Shown one piece after another: positions 11,657 through 22,723 of a stretch of DNA of 64,000 nt. The notes under the pieces are model-generated. The model was not told where the DNA came from and made no database searches. It saw nothing but the letters and a program-made list of their open reading frames with translations. Every line of letters begins with the position of its first letter. The first letter of the stretch is position 1. The position numbers and the translations under genes are program-made. The stretch spans positions 254,707,333 through 254,771,332 of the forward strand of contig OZ010793.1 in assembly GCA_963932465.1 (NCBI GenBank), in the 5' to 3' direction. The stretch comes from Maratus speciosus (Eukaryota > Arthropoda > Arachnida > Araneae > Salticidae).

Positions 11657-12461
11657 CTGAAAGGAAACACAATTTATTTTCTGGAAATTAAATAGGTCAC
11701 GAAACAATAACATATTCTTTGGTTTCTAGCGAAAATTGGTTTAATGAAAACAAACATCCATATTTTAAATAACTAATTATATACTACTCTTTAAAGGAAA
11801 TAAATAAAAAAAGTTATTTAAAAGAATTATTCGTGATTTTGTGCAAAATTATTATGAAAATATCACAAAAGAAAATATGATAGTCTTGCTAAAAATTACA
11901 ATAGTTTTAAAAAATATAAATTTTAATGCAGAGAACATAAAATTAGAAAAACAGAATATATTTGAAAAACATTTTGAGACAAATCGCAACTAGGTTCTAA
12001 GTTCCCTTATTAGGATTAGTGAACTTTTGCTTTGAAATTTAAGCCGCATTTGTCTCTGGTAGAAATCAAAGCAGTTTATTTTCTGAAATCTAAAAAAGAA
12101 TGATAGACAGGATTGTTCACAGGGATAAAAGTGGGTAAGTGCTGAAAAGTGGGTAACCCCAAACTCAATTTTTCCCCCTAAAAATAATGCAAAACGGGAT
12201 TGGATGAATCAACGATACTATGGAATTTTCATTTCTTATCTGCTTATTCCTAACTCAAACACTGAAATTATTCTTTAATCATTTTTCATTTATCGTGTAT
12301 GTGTAATTTATACTTACCAATAATTCTTATTTTTTTTTCTCAAACGACGTTAACAGCGACAGTACATTTATACTAGCTATGTCGACAACATCAATACTAA
12401 GCTCGAACTTTTAATTTTGTTATAAAAACAACAAATGCAATATCAAAGGTGCCAAGCACCC

Positions 12462-13727
12462 ACTAATCTTCCGTAATATGTGGATTAAGTTGACCCAGTT
12501 TAACAACGTTTTAAACCAGAATATTTATTAGTGTGATAATACTATCACAATTATTTTTTATGCGCGCTTATTTTCTGTTTACCATACGCGCGATGTTGTT
12601 AAGCGTACTCTGGACTCCTTTATTTCCGCCGATTGCGGATATCTTTCTTTTGTCTTCTATGGCATTTCAAAGGAGCGTTTTTTTCGTGATGTTTCTTTAG
12701 CGAGATTGCTTCACATTGTGCGCGATGCGCATGCGCCTGCGGCGTGGCTTCGTAATTAGTTTTATCTCGTTTTGGCGCTGACGCAACAGGTGTGTTTATT
12801 TTGAATGAATTAAAGGACTTGTTTTGGTTTCGCATTCTATTATTTGATCTTCAATTTTCATCGTCATTTTAATTTAACCAATAGGTTCAAAATCATCATG
12901 TAGTCACTTTTTTGCATCCCTTTTCATTCCTATTTATACGGATGCAATTAAAATTTCTGCTAGGGAAACAGAAGCATCACGACTCCCGTAGGAACTCAAT
13001 AACAACTGCATTTGGTACATTGGTAGATTTTGAGAGAATGTCAAAGAACTTTTTATTGACGATCTGACGGTTATTGCTTGAAGTTCGGGCCTGAGTGCCT
13101 GCTCCAAAGTGCCGGAAACGGTGTTTTAAGAATTCCATCATCTCCAAAAATGATGTCATTCCTTATAATAAATTTAATTGCCTGGATTCAATTATTAAAA
13201 TCTCTGAGAGTTCATCCTTTATACATAGATTTTTATTATTAAGATAATATCAACGAATGTTTTGCCAGCCATAGTATTAGTAATTTGGAATCTAAAAAAG
13301 GATTCTCATCCATGGAATTTATTTATAATGTACAATGATTACAAAATCCTGAAAAGCCTTCCTCTATTTCATTGAAATTAATAAAGCTTGATTTCTGAAA
13401 GTAAATTTTCTTCATTTATTCTTTAAGTTTTCTGTCATTCAGATTCTTTTTAAGTAAGATGCATTTTAATTTATTATATTCTCTCTGCCAAAAGATGAAT
13501 AAAAAGAACATTATAAGGTTTATGCTTTTCACAGCGCCAAATTTATTAAGAAAGCAAAAATTTTAAATGGCACCACTTGTATTATTTTCGTCACATAGAT
13601 GAAGTTTTATTTATTTCATATCAGATGTTTAAGTGGAATTTATTTTTTTTTTTTCTTAAAAAAAATTCTGATACGCGAAACGTATTAGTTTTGGGTCAAA
13701 TTAACCCACATATTACGTAAGATTAGT
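12462..13727. mobile_element. DNA transposon with terminal inverted repeats, superfamily uncertain
   Basis: The left end ACTAATCTTCCGTAATATG (12462) matches the reverse complement of the right end, ACTAATCTTACGTAATATG (ending at 13727). Similarity continues inward through TTAAGTTGACCC / TTAATTTGACCC, about 35 bp in all. Minus-strand frames at 12620-12835 and 12977-13159 look like decayed protein-coding remnants, but I do not recognise the family. It lies in an SLC44 intron. Confidence 0.6.
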
Positions 13728-13820
13728 ATGGATGGTTGTCACCTTTACAATATTGTCATAAAGTGTGAATGAAGTTTAATGGGTTTTTTAACTGGAAAAT
13801 CAACTGTGAAACGCTATAAC

Positions 13821-15182
13821 CAGGGCCTGACTAATGCAGAAGCATGCGGGGCAGCTACCCCGGGTCTCCCTGTTTAGGGGCCCTTCCATGGGAATAATCA
13901 GGATTTTCATTAAAAGATGCCAAATGATTAAAACTGACCAAACTGATCAAAATTCATATAATTTTAAACTTTATAGGAAGGGAGTGCAGTCCCCCTTCCC
14001 CTGTCTGTTTCCCCCACCCCTTCCACCCACACAAGAAAACGAACTATATCACCAGAGAACTAATGATTACTTAGTATTCTACCAACAACTTAGTATTCTA
14101 CAATTTTCAAAAAAAATTCTTTGTAGACGTTTCCCTCGTAACGAGGCAAGTTAAACCCATTAATTATGAAAAATTAAGGCATTTTCTTTTAGACACCTTA
14201 TAACATACGTAGATAAGCAAAATAAAATTTTGCAAACAAATACGCCTATCAACCAATCCGTTATTTATTCTACTATTATCCCTCTAGTATTTTTTCCGAA
14301 AGTTATGTACACCTTTTTTTTATACCCTGTATACAGACGTGATTAGTACCTGGTACAAAATTTATGCATACATACAATATGTATGAAGTTTAGTACTAGC
14401 CCCTTTCACATTATTCGCAAACAGTTTCTATGGATAGATAGAAAAGGGCCCTAGAATAATACCCAGGGCCGAAACTAGCCTTTTTTGCACCCGGGGCAAA
14501 CATGGATTTTGGCGCCCCCCCCCCCCCCCTTCTTCCACAAAGTATATTTACAAAGAGAATTTTACTAATTTTATAATAGACGACTTATTTTAAAATTTAA
14601 AATATGTAATCATAAAATATGTAATACTGAACTACGTAATCTACAGTGGCGGATCCAAGGGGGAGGTCCCTCTGAACATCAACAAAAATATTCTAAAGAT
14701 CATTTTTAAAATGACAAATTCAGTAAAGTCCCGATTATCCGAGCCTCGCCTAACCGAGTTTCCGCTTTCACCGAGTTATTTTCTTCTAATGGACTGATGG
14801 CTTCCATTATTATGAAACAGCCATTATAAATGAAGTGTTAGGTGAGGATGAAAGAGCAGCCGTAAAAAGTTAGAACTCTGATTTTCTGGTCCGAATGGGA
14901 AAAAAAAAATTGCCAAAAAAAAATTATCGCCATTTTTTTTCCCCCACTCGGACCAGAAAATCAGAGTTCTAAATTTTTACGGCTGTTCTTTCATCTTCAC
15001 CTAACACTTCATTTATAATGGCTGTTTCATAATAATGGAAGCCATCAGTCCATCAGAAGAAAATGATCCTTTCCAAAGGTATAATCCTTCATTTGGCGCC
15101 CCTTTTTTCTGGCGCCCGGGGCCCTCTGTCCCCCCTTAGTTTCGGCCCTGATAATACCCCAGATAGCTAAAGTCAGGCCCTG
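13821..15182. mobile_element. hAT-like element (outer), host of a nested hAT
   Basis: Ends are CAGGGCCTGACT at 13821 and AGTCAGGCCCTG ending at 15182, a 12-bp perfect inverted repeat. Both sides are flanked by GCTATAAC (13813-13820 and 15183-15190), a perfect 8-bp target duplication. Its interior is interrupted by a second hAT element at 14464-15150. The plus-strand frame at 13834-14154 is not convincing as protein. No transposase was recognised. Confidence 0.88.
14464..15150. mobile_element. Nested non-autonomous hAT with internal foldback
   Basis: Ends are CAGGGCCGAAAC (14464) and TTTCGGCCCTG (ending at 15150), flanked by ATAATACC on both sides (14456-14463 and 15151-15158). It is related to the element at 9640-10245 in opposite orientation, sharing the end sequence with a poly-C tract near 14515-14530. 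Inside, 14774-14908 and 14940-15066 are inverted copies of one another, making a foldback of about 130-bp arms. A diverged copy of this module also lies at 47449-47760. Confidence 0.87.
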
Positions 15183-15531
15183 GCTATAACTGGAAAAAAA
15201 AAAACATCCTTTTAAGGTACACGTTTTATAATAAAAATGTACAGGGTGAGCCTAAAGTCCTTTATACATTTTAAAACTCAATAGCAAATCAAGTAATTCG
15301 ATTACAAAAATGCGGTTCGATGAGAATACATTAATATTATGCGCACAAATTACAAATTTATATGAAAATGTCGATAAATATGTGTTAAAAAAAACACAAT
15401 TTCTCATACGAAGGCTACCTAGCGCAGAATTATAATTAAATTAAGAAATTTTTAAAGTATTTTACTTCAATGACATTTGGTTCTTAGATCATGACACAGT
15501 AAATAAAACAAATTATACTAGTTTTATAATC

Positions 15532-15868
15532 AGTAAATAAATAAATAGAAATACTTAATTCGTCTTTAAAAGTTAAACTTAAACTTACACTATGTGCAAA
15601 ACTACTTAAAAGATGAGACAATATTAAAAAGATGTTAAATTATTTTAATACCTTAGTACTTTCAACTATAAAAAACATATTCTTCGTCAGAGAAATATAA
15701 GAAATACAATTGTTATTGACCAATAACAATTGTATTTCTTATATTTCGTTGACGAAGACTATGTTTTTTATAGTTGAAAGTACTAAGGTATTAAAATAAT
15801 TTAACATCTTTTTAATATTGTCTCATCTTTTAAGTAGTTTTGCACATAGTGTAAGTTTAAGTTTAGTT
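15532..15868. repeat. Large palindrome, foldback MITE
   Basis: Two arms of about 145 bp are near-perfect inverted copies around 15718-15720, where the sequence reads caattgttattgaccaataa. The arms begin with AAACTTAAACTTACACTATG at 15575. The left side extends outward to about 15532 with sequence that also borders the related element at 33972-34793. It sits in the intron between exons 9 and 10, only about 100 bp from exon 9. Confidence 0.85.
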
Positions 15869-15964
15869 TTATAATGTTTCTTAGATGATGTATTTATGAA
15901 AGATGCATTTATAAGAAAACGAAATCTAAATAACTTTTAAATGTCAAAGCAAAGTAAAACAAAC

Positions 15965-16036
15965 CAAAACAGGTTCTAATAGAATCAAAGGCATCGCGCC
16001 AACAGATTTTCCAGCTTCTTGAAACAAGGCAGCAGC
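15965..16036 (-). CDS. SLC44-like gene, exon 9
   Basis: The exon is 72 nt, phase 0 to 0, with acceptor TTTTAG and the weak donor GTTTGT. It encodes AAALFQEAGKSVGAMPLILL followed by EPVL. This matches the conserved cytoplasmic re-entry stretch of SLC44 proteins (pattern ALFxxAGKxxxxxPLLxxxP) between the fourth and fifth membrane segments. Read-through past the donor meets a stop within seven codons, which supports the splice site. Only 88 nt separate it from exon 8. Confidence 0.9.
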
Positions 16037-16124
16037 CTAAAAAAGGAAAAAATATTGTACATATCTGTCTGAAATGAGAAAATCGATTCTGATATAAATA
16101 TGAAAAGTTTTTAAAAACACATAC

Positions 16125-16172
16125 CAGTTTTATTCTTTTTCTAAGGAATACTACGATGAGCAAGTACAAAAC
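16125..16172 (-). CDS. SLC44-like gene, exon 8 (48 nt)
   Basis: A very small exon, phase 0 to 0, with acceptor TTAACAG and donor GTATGT. It encodes VLYLLIVVFLRKRIKL: the second half of the fourth membrane segment and the basic cytoplasmic FLRKRI motif that is strongly conserved in SLC44 proteins. Joined to exon 7 it gives ..AVTIFT-VLYLLIVVF.., an uninterrupted hydrophobic helix. Confidence 0.92.
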
Positions 16173-16559
16173 CTGTTAATAAAAGAAAGAAAATCATGCA
16201 TCAAGCATAGATTATGCAACGCTTTCCAACGCATTCAGACTACTGCACAAAACTTCGCCGTTTGATAACTTGAAAATTTTAAACAATTTGGAAAATTCAT
16301 AACACATTTGAAAAACAAATTTTAGCAATTGCCATTTTTAGTCGGGAAAATATCGAATTATTTTTAATGTTTCGAAATAATTGTTAATATCTTTGTTTTT
16401 TCATGTTAATATATTTGATAAAATTGCCGCGTCGTACAAATGTCTGAATTCGCTAACACGAGACAAATATGAAATGAAAAATAGTAAATAAGCTAAATAA
16501 GCTAAATAAGCAACTTAAAAAAAAAAACATATAACCCAGTAACTTTCTTCAAATGCTCT

Positions 16560-16917
16560 CCATATCCGGCAGTCTCAGTGAAATCTTTCATATAGCCCTA
16601 TATGCGATCTATAGAGTTGATACACACCACAAAATACACTCAAAATTAGATGTGTTTAAAAATACATGCCACTGAGGAAAACGCCCTTATCGATCTTAGT
16701 CAGTTATTTAACCGAATTCTTTTGTATTTGTCTGTAAATGAACATTAAATGCTATGCGTTCTATAGAAAGCATGCAGTGCACTTGAGCGATTTCGTTACG
16801 TTCAAAGTATGATAACCTCATTAAAATGCATCGCAAACAATTTTTCCCATAGATCATAATCTAATTGAATTTTTTTTTGTGCGTCCTGTAAACAAACTAT
16901 AAATGCTACTTATTCTA
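16560..16917. repeat. Degenerate tandem repeat, left part (split by mariner)
   Basis: Units of roughly 160-180 bp share a 'tgcatcgcaaac' box, a 'catagatcataatcta' box and 'ctgtaaacaaactataaat'. The array resumes on the other side of the mariner element at 18231-18480 with 'gcaccgcaaatgat', 'gatagaccgtaatgtaac' and 'ctgtaattgaactataaat'. It is related to 4320-5000 and 35790-35900. Confidence 0.5.
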
Positions 16918-18230
16918 TCAGGTAACGAATTAAGTTCGTACGGTTTTTGAAAGCAGTTGCTTTTGTTGCATAGGTGTGATCAAACTGATTCTGATGACGT
17001 CATAACTGTACATTCCCTTCAAACCTCATTCAGTAGAGAGTTGTTCAGGAAATCCCATGTTTCGCTATCAATTTTGTAGGAAGTACAATCTTTGAACGAA
17101 CGTGTCGTTGACAAAGGAGATTTTGAGACCTATTTTTCTTTAAGAGTTCAAATTAGGAAACAAAGCTGCAGAAGCCGGTAGAAGAATATACTCCGCATTT
17201 GGAGAGACTTTGGTGAGTGAACGGACCGGACCGCTCAAAAGTGCTTCAGCCGATTTTTGTACGGAGACGATAGCCTCGAAGACAAACCCCGTGTTGGTTG
17301 TCCATTCCATCCTAAACAAAATCCAGCTGGAGGAGGAAATCAAGCAGAATCCTGATCAAACCTTCCAGAATCTTCCACACAGGTTTGGAGTATCTCACGA
17401 AATCATCCGATCGCATCTGCATAATCTTAGGATGACGTGGAAACTCAGCAAGTGGGTTCCTCATTTTCTGCCCGAGGGAAACAATCTCCAACGGTTGAAC
17501 ACCTGCTTGTCATTGCTGTCTCGGCACAACAAGGCCTCGTTCCCGGGTCAAATACTGATATGTGACAAAAAATGGGTCATGTATGATAACCAGAAGAGAA
17601 AACATCATTGGTCGACTTCTGATTCCGTCTCATTGGCCGCCAAACCGGATGTTCATAAAAAAAGATAATACTGTGTGTTTGGTGGACCAGCGCTGGTATA
17701 GTTCACTATAAATTCTTAAAAAGCGGAAAAAACATCAAAACAACGTCTACTTGTCACAGTTGCAAAGGGTTTTAGCTGCTTTGCTCCAAAAGCAGTAAGC
17801 ACTGGTCAACAGGAGAGGAGTTCACCTCCTCCATGATAATGCCAGACTTCATACGGCAAAAGCGACCAGGGATGTAACCAAAACACAGGACTGGGAAGTT
17901 TTGCCTCATCTACCTTACTTACCAGACATCGCTCCATTGTACTATTACCTGTTTTTGGTCATAGATAATTACCTGCGGGAACATCAGTTCCGAAACCCAG
18001 ACTATGTCACACTGATATTACAACTGATATGTCACACAATTTTCGGACTCTAAAAAAAAAAAAAAAAAAAAAAGATTTTTTCAAAAAGGGCATTATAAGC
18101 TCATATCTCGTTGTGAACATGTAATTGCAGCCAATGGTGATTATTTCGAAGATTAAAATAAGTGTTTAAGAATTTTGTAGGCAGTGTTTTTTGTCTGATG
18201 AAAACCGCACGAACTTTTTTGGTTACCCGA
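16918..18230 (+). mobile_element. mariner element, full length but dead
   Basis: The 1313-bp length is the standard mariner size. Terminal repeats are TCAGGTAACGAATTAAGTTC at the left and the reverse of TCGGGTAACC...AAGTTCG at the right, with TA on both sides (16916-16917 and 18231-18232). It encodes a broken mariner transposase on the plus strand. It inserted into an array of degenerate repeats. A poly-A run lies at 18054-18073. Confidence 0.9.
17060..18165 (+). pseudogene. mariner transposase, broken
   Basis: Family blocks appear in order but in several frames. After a degraded N-terminal helix-turn-helix come SLEDKPRVGCP (17270-17305), FGVSHEIIRSHLHNL (about 17385-17430) and KLSKWVPHFLPEGN (about 17440-17480). 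The first catalytic aspartate lies in ICDKKWVMYDNQKRKHHW (about 17558-17611). The second lies in LLHDNARLHTAKATRDV (17824-17873), and PYLPDIAPLYYY (17911-17945) carries the last one of the D,D34D triad. The conserved C-terminal sequence around the poly-A run (about 18075-18160) is degraded. Frameshifts and stops show it is inactive. Confidence 0.9.
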
Positions 18231-18480
18231 TATATTTCTGAGAAAGAATGCTGTTGTCCATCTCAATGGTACATACTAATCTTATTATTTTTAAAGTATC
18301 GTAATATCAATAAAATGCACCGCAAATGATTTTCCTCGATAGACCGTAATGTAACAAAATTCTTTTGTGTGTCCCTGTAATTGAACTATAAATGCTACAC
18401 ATTTAATTTTAAACATAGAGCATTCTATAGTAAACCTCAATAACATATAAAAATTTCAGGGCGATCCGAGTATCCAGATA
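18231..18480. repeat. Degenerate tandem repeat, right part
   Basis: Continuation of the array at 16560-16917 after the mariner insertion, recognised by the shared boxes described there. No gene. Confidence 0.45.
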
Positions 18481-18980
18481 TCAGACGGCATCTCTCAGAC
18501 GATAGACAGACAATCCGAATACATAAACACTTTTTCACTGTTCGACATTTTTCACGGTACGCTGTAGTCCCAAGTTCAATTCTTGGCACCAGCTAATTTT
18601 TCACTCGTGTTGGGTTTATTATATTAATTGTGTTTAAAATCTGAAATAAATCGTTCTTTATATATGTGTACTTTTCAACTGTTGGAAGGTGTTAAAAAAA
18701 AAGAAGTATTAATAATTTATTTCTGCTGTAACGTTGCAACCAAATAAAAGGGTAAAACAAATATGAAAATTTTAAAAACAATAATATTAATATTAATCAG
18801 GATAATCCATTGCTTCATGAAAAATAAGATAAAATAGTTTAGTAAACTATTATAAATTTGTTGAAAAATACATTACATGTCTGGTTTTTAAAAAGTAATT
18901 TAGCTCATTTTTCGCTACAATAATAAAACTCTTTAAAATAAATAAATACACAAGATAAATAAAAACAAAATAAGCGTTAC

Positions 18981-19098
18981 CGTAAATATAGTAACTGCTA
19001 TAGCAGCAATGAACCAATTTTTAACTTGTTTTTCTTTCAGTTCTTTGTTTGGACCATCGTATTTTTCTAAATCGTTTTTTCTTCCGTACCATACAACC
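18981..19098 (-). CDS. SLC44-like gene, exon 7
   Basis: The exon is 118 nt, entered in phase 2 and left in phase 0, with acceptor CATAG and donor GTAACG. After completing the TGG of exon 6 it reads VVWYGRKNDLEKYDGP, then a charged loop NKELKEKQ, then VKNWFIAAIAVTIFT, the first part of the fourth membrane segment. In SLC44A1-type proteins the same layout is seen: a tryptophan-tyrosine exit from TM3, a polar loop of about 20 residues, and an alanine-rich entry to TM4. Confidence 0.92.
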
Positions 19099-19256
19099 CT
19101 ATGAAAAACAGACAAGACATTATACATCGAAAGAATTTTCTTACACTGCATTGGGAAAAAATACAAATGTTTCTTAGATTAGCTTTTATATTTCACGAAA
19201 ATATAATATAACCTCTTCTGAGTTACCAACATTTCGAAAGAAAATTCCTTTATATT

Positions 19257-19780
19257 CAGGGCTCATTCAGCCCTGTAGTTAACATGCTGGCCACAAAATG
19301 AGAGGATTAGCTGCTGCCAACGTTCGTGGGTTCGAATCCAGCGCGGTCTTATAGTAGGGTGGCTGTGTAAGGTTTTAGGGTGTTTCTTTGCACGAGACTG
19401 ACATTTCGGGTTACGTTCCTTTCAAAAGCATTTTTCTGACCACCCACACCTATCTTCAGTAACAGAAAAGGTGACACTCACTGAGTGCTAGACCGAACTG
19501 ATGGCCAAAGGTTTCTTTCACAATTTCGAAGGGAAGTGTTCGATCACCCGGCGTACAGCCCATATCTGTCTCCGATAGGTTTTCCTCTTCTTCGTGATAT
19601 GAAGACAGGTCTGGGAGGACAGCGCTTCCATACCAACAAAACTCTTCGAGATGTCTTGTAGACCTATCTCTACATGCTGGTGGCAACCTTCTCTGATGAG
19701 GGTATTGGAAAACTCGCCCACCGGTATGGCAAATGCCTCAATCTTCACGGTGACAATATCGAAAAGTAACTTTGATTGCA
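19257..19780 (+). mobile_element. tRNA-derived SINE candidate
   Basis: A pol III A box, TAGTTAACATG (19276-19286), and a perfect B box, GGTTCGAATCC (19329-19339), are spaced as in a tRNA. The surrounding sequence does not fold into an obvious cloverleaf with a paired acceptor stem, so a working tRNA is unlikely. Downstream is about 430 bp of moderately GC-rich sequence with overlapping open frames on the minus strand (19456-19781) that I do not recognise. They may be the SINE body. The right boundary is a guess. Confidence 0.5.
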
Positions 19781-20118
19781 CTTGACTATTGGTTACAAAA
19801 CCATTTTTTTATTCACACATAGCCCATCGGAGGTTAAAAAAAAAATCGCTCTCGTATTTTCAAATTTATGAAAACAAACAAAATTTAATTCATTAAATTT
19901 GAAAATTCACGGAAGATCAACTGCCCTTCCTTGCTCCTCCTTGCGAGTACGCATGGTTTGAAATAAGGAGAGTCGTCTTTAAAAAGTACAGAGATAGATA
20001 GAATAATGTACTATTTTTAATTGAAACCTTTTCTGCTTAAAATATGAATATTTGTCAATAACTAAAAATTGAAAGCGAGAAATTTCCAGATTTTTTATAT
20101 AAAAATAGTTTTTATAAC

Positions 20119-20735
20119 ATAGGACAATTCCACAGAAAATCATCATTTTTTTTTTGGGGGGGGGGGGGAATCAAATTTATAATATGTTTAATTTAAGGGT
20201 ATGATTGGAAAACTTGATGTTTTTATATTCTATGGAAAAATCCTAATAAAAAGGCATTGTAAATTGCTGTTTACAAACTAATTTAAGTACCATTATTGTC
20301 TTTGTAAAGTCCTACTGTTACGTCAGTTACACAATAAAAGTTACGTCAGTTACACATGTAAATGCCATTTTTTTCTTTTTTATTATTCAGAAATCAATTA
20401 AACAAGTTACTGTTATAATTTGGCATTACTTAGTGTTGTTGAGAACATTAAATCACTTTTTTAACTGGATAGTTTTGATAATTTTTACACTTCAATGAAG
20501 GCAGAAAAAATGTTTGTATATTTTATGTTACGTCAGTTACAGAATTTTGAATTGCAATATTTGGGACTCAAAGAGAGATTGAAATAATCTGCAGGTTTTT
20601 GGGTATTAAGATCTTAGTAAGAAATATTTTAAATTGAAAAAATTTGTTCTAGCTTTATTAGTAAATTTTCTACATAGATTTGAAAACAAAATTCGATGAT
20701 AAAATGTTACGTCAGTTACGATGGAATTGCCCTAT
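20119..20735. mobile_element. MITE with internal TTACGTCAGTTAC motifs
   Basis: Ends ATAGGACAATTCCA (20119) and TGGAATTGCCCTAT (ending at 20735) are inverted with 13 of 14 matches. The motif TTACGTCAGTTAC or a close variant occurs at about 20317, 20340, 20528 and 20706. A poly-G run is at 20155-20168. No coding sequence. It lies in an SLC44 intron. Confidence 0.6.
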
Positions 20736-20913
20736 AGATCTACGTGTGGTTTATTTTTTATCTTACGTCTCTGATGGACAATATCATTTAAGCATAACGG
20801 AAATTTTTAAGTAATAAGATCATAAATTCTTGGTCTTACATCTCTGATCGACAATATCATTTAAACATAATGGAAATTTTTAAGTAATAAGATAATAAAT
20901 TCTTGAATCTTAC

Positions 20914-21022
20914 CATATGTAAATGGTACCGCCGATAGATGCAGCAGCTACTATAAGCAGCACCGCCCAAATGATGATAGCAGCACAGAATCGGAAAACG
21001 ATTAGCAATAGAACAGAAAGGC
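20914..21022 (-). CDS. SLC44-like gene, exon 6
   Basis: The exon is 109 nt, entered in phase 1 and left in phase 2, with acceptor TTTGTAG and donor GTAAGA. It encodes GLSVLLLIVFRFCAAIIIWA followed by VLLIVAAASIGGTIYIW. These are the end of the second membrane segment, the conserved arginine turn, and the third membrane segment with its GG-T-x-W exit, as in SLC44 proteins (pattern RxxxxxxVWxxxxxxxxxxxxGG). It is separated from exon 5 by only 78 nt. Confidence 0.94.
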
Positions 21023-21100
21023 CTACAAAACACAATTGAAGATTATCAAAATAATGTTTTCCACTTGAATTTCTATTAATCAGTTTTAATTATAACTTAC

Positions 21101-21164
21101 CAATACTGATTAAGCAGAGAAGGAGAATTTCTCTCCAGCATAATGTTATATCAGATCCAACTTC
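21101..21164 (-). CDS. SLC44-like gene, exon 5
   Basis: The exon is 64 nt, phase 0 to 1, with acceptor TTTTAG and a consensus donor GTAAGT. It encodes EVGSDITLCWREILLLCLIS plus I. This is the end of the extracellular loop and the start of the second membrane segment; the W-x-E/K-I entry is conserved in the family. It joins exon 6 through a split glycine codon. Confidence 0.93.
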
Positions 21165-22723
21165 CTAAAAAGAAAAAAGAAAAAATTAAATTAAACTGCC
21201 TCATTACAGAATTAATGGACAGTCGAAAACAACAAGAAATAAAAATAAACAAAAAAAAATAAAGAACATCCCACACTTCTTAATACCGAACAATGAACAT
21301 ACTGAAATTGTAAGAAACTCTGAAATTTCTAATACAAATACTTACTTTTTACGTCATATTTGGATTTTTGGTAAATTTTACCTTAGGATGCCAAATGGGA
21401 ATGCGGTCAAGTAGTTTAGAAATCACGAAGGTTTAAAATTTGGAACTCCAAACGTTAAGTGCATTTGTAGTCATTGCAAAATATTAAATATGATGAAAAA
21501 CAATACTCATTAAAGTGTTATAAAATATACTCTTATAATAATTCTGATAAAGGATATCAAGCAACTTAAATAAGACATCCATTTTTTCGCAAATAAAATA
21601 TAAATGCCTTTTCTTTCGATGATAACATAACTTATAATATATATTTTTTAAATAACATAAAATTATCTTTTGTTGATTTCACTACAGGATTACATACATT
21701 TCAATAAAAGAAGTGTACATGAGTTGTATTTATCCTGCATGTATCGGAAAAGTGGATAAATAATTCAATTTCATAATTTATATTTATGATCATTTCATAT
21801 TTTTCCTTATTCCATGTATTTAGCAGCTGGAAAGAATCCAGTATTTTCCCGATATATATTGATCTAATTCTAAGTAATTGCACACATCGCGGTTATTTTT
21901 CGATAGCATTCACTTCCTTACACTCCTTATTTATTAAATATTTATTTATTTTCTACCGATATAGACAGGAGAGATTCCAACTGTTGAACTCAACGCAAAA
22001 GAGTTTTCTGTATACAAACAATGAATTGGTAAATATTTTCTTTTGCGAATATACACTTAAGAAATTGTGGAACCCGGAAGTAATAATACATAACAGGGAT
22101 AGAGGTGCTTATTTTTGAATGGTACTACTATTCCGAATTTTAATCTTCGTCTTTTCTAATAGCAAAACGCTGTGATTAAATAAGAAGAAGATTACTATTT
22201 CAAAATCAAAAATGAGCATATCTCAGAAACACTGAATAGTGTTTCTCTATTTTCTTTTATAATTTTCAATGTATTTATTTTCTTACATGTGTATGTTTAT
22301 ATGCACAATTTTCAAGTCATTTTTTATTATTCTTTTTGTGTTTAAAGGACTCGTTTTCTTCAGAAAACAAAATGTTTCTGCAGAATTACTCTTAAGAAAG
22401 CTGGTAACTCAATTCGTCAATATCGTAATTTTCTTAAATCCGTTGTTTACGCATAACATGTTAGTGAATTTTTATACCTTTTTTTTTTTTTAAAGGACTC
22501 TGATTCTAAATTTTAAATTTACATACAATGTTCCTACAACGGCTTTAAAAATGAGGGCTCCATTTCTATATAATGTAGTTATGGGTTACTTTACACGTGT
22601 GTTTACGTATAATTTTTTAACTGATTTCGATAATTCATTTAGAAGGTTACGCAAATTGCCTATCTGGCGTCACAGGATTACGGTCTTTTCTAGTTCTTCC
22701 ACTGTATTTTTCGGTGTGAAATA

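Noticed and set aside
13834..14154. Frame of 106 codons on the plus strand
   Set aside because: Lies inside the outer hAT-like element and reads C-run and proline-rich repeat sequence.
15909..16169. Single 86-codon minus-strand frame
   Set aside because: It reads through the 88-nt intron between SLC44 exons 8 and 9; the family match is only in the exon parts.
18933..19166. Single 77-codon minus-strand frame
   Set aside because: Only 19098-18981 matches SLC44; the rest is read-through into introns on both sides.
19276..19339. tRNA gene
   Set aside because: A and B boxes are present but I could not pair an acceptor stem or place an anticodon arm; a SINE head is more likely.
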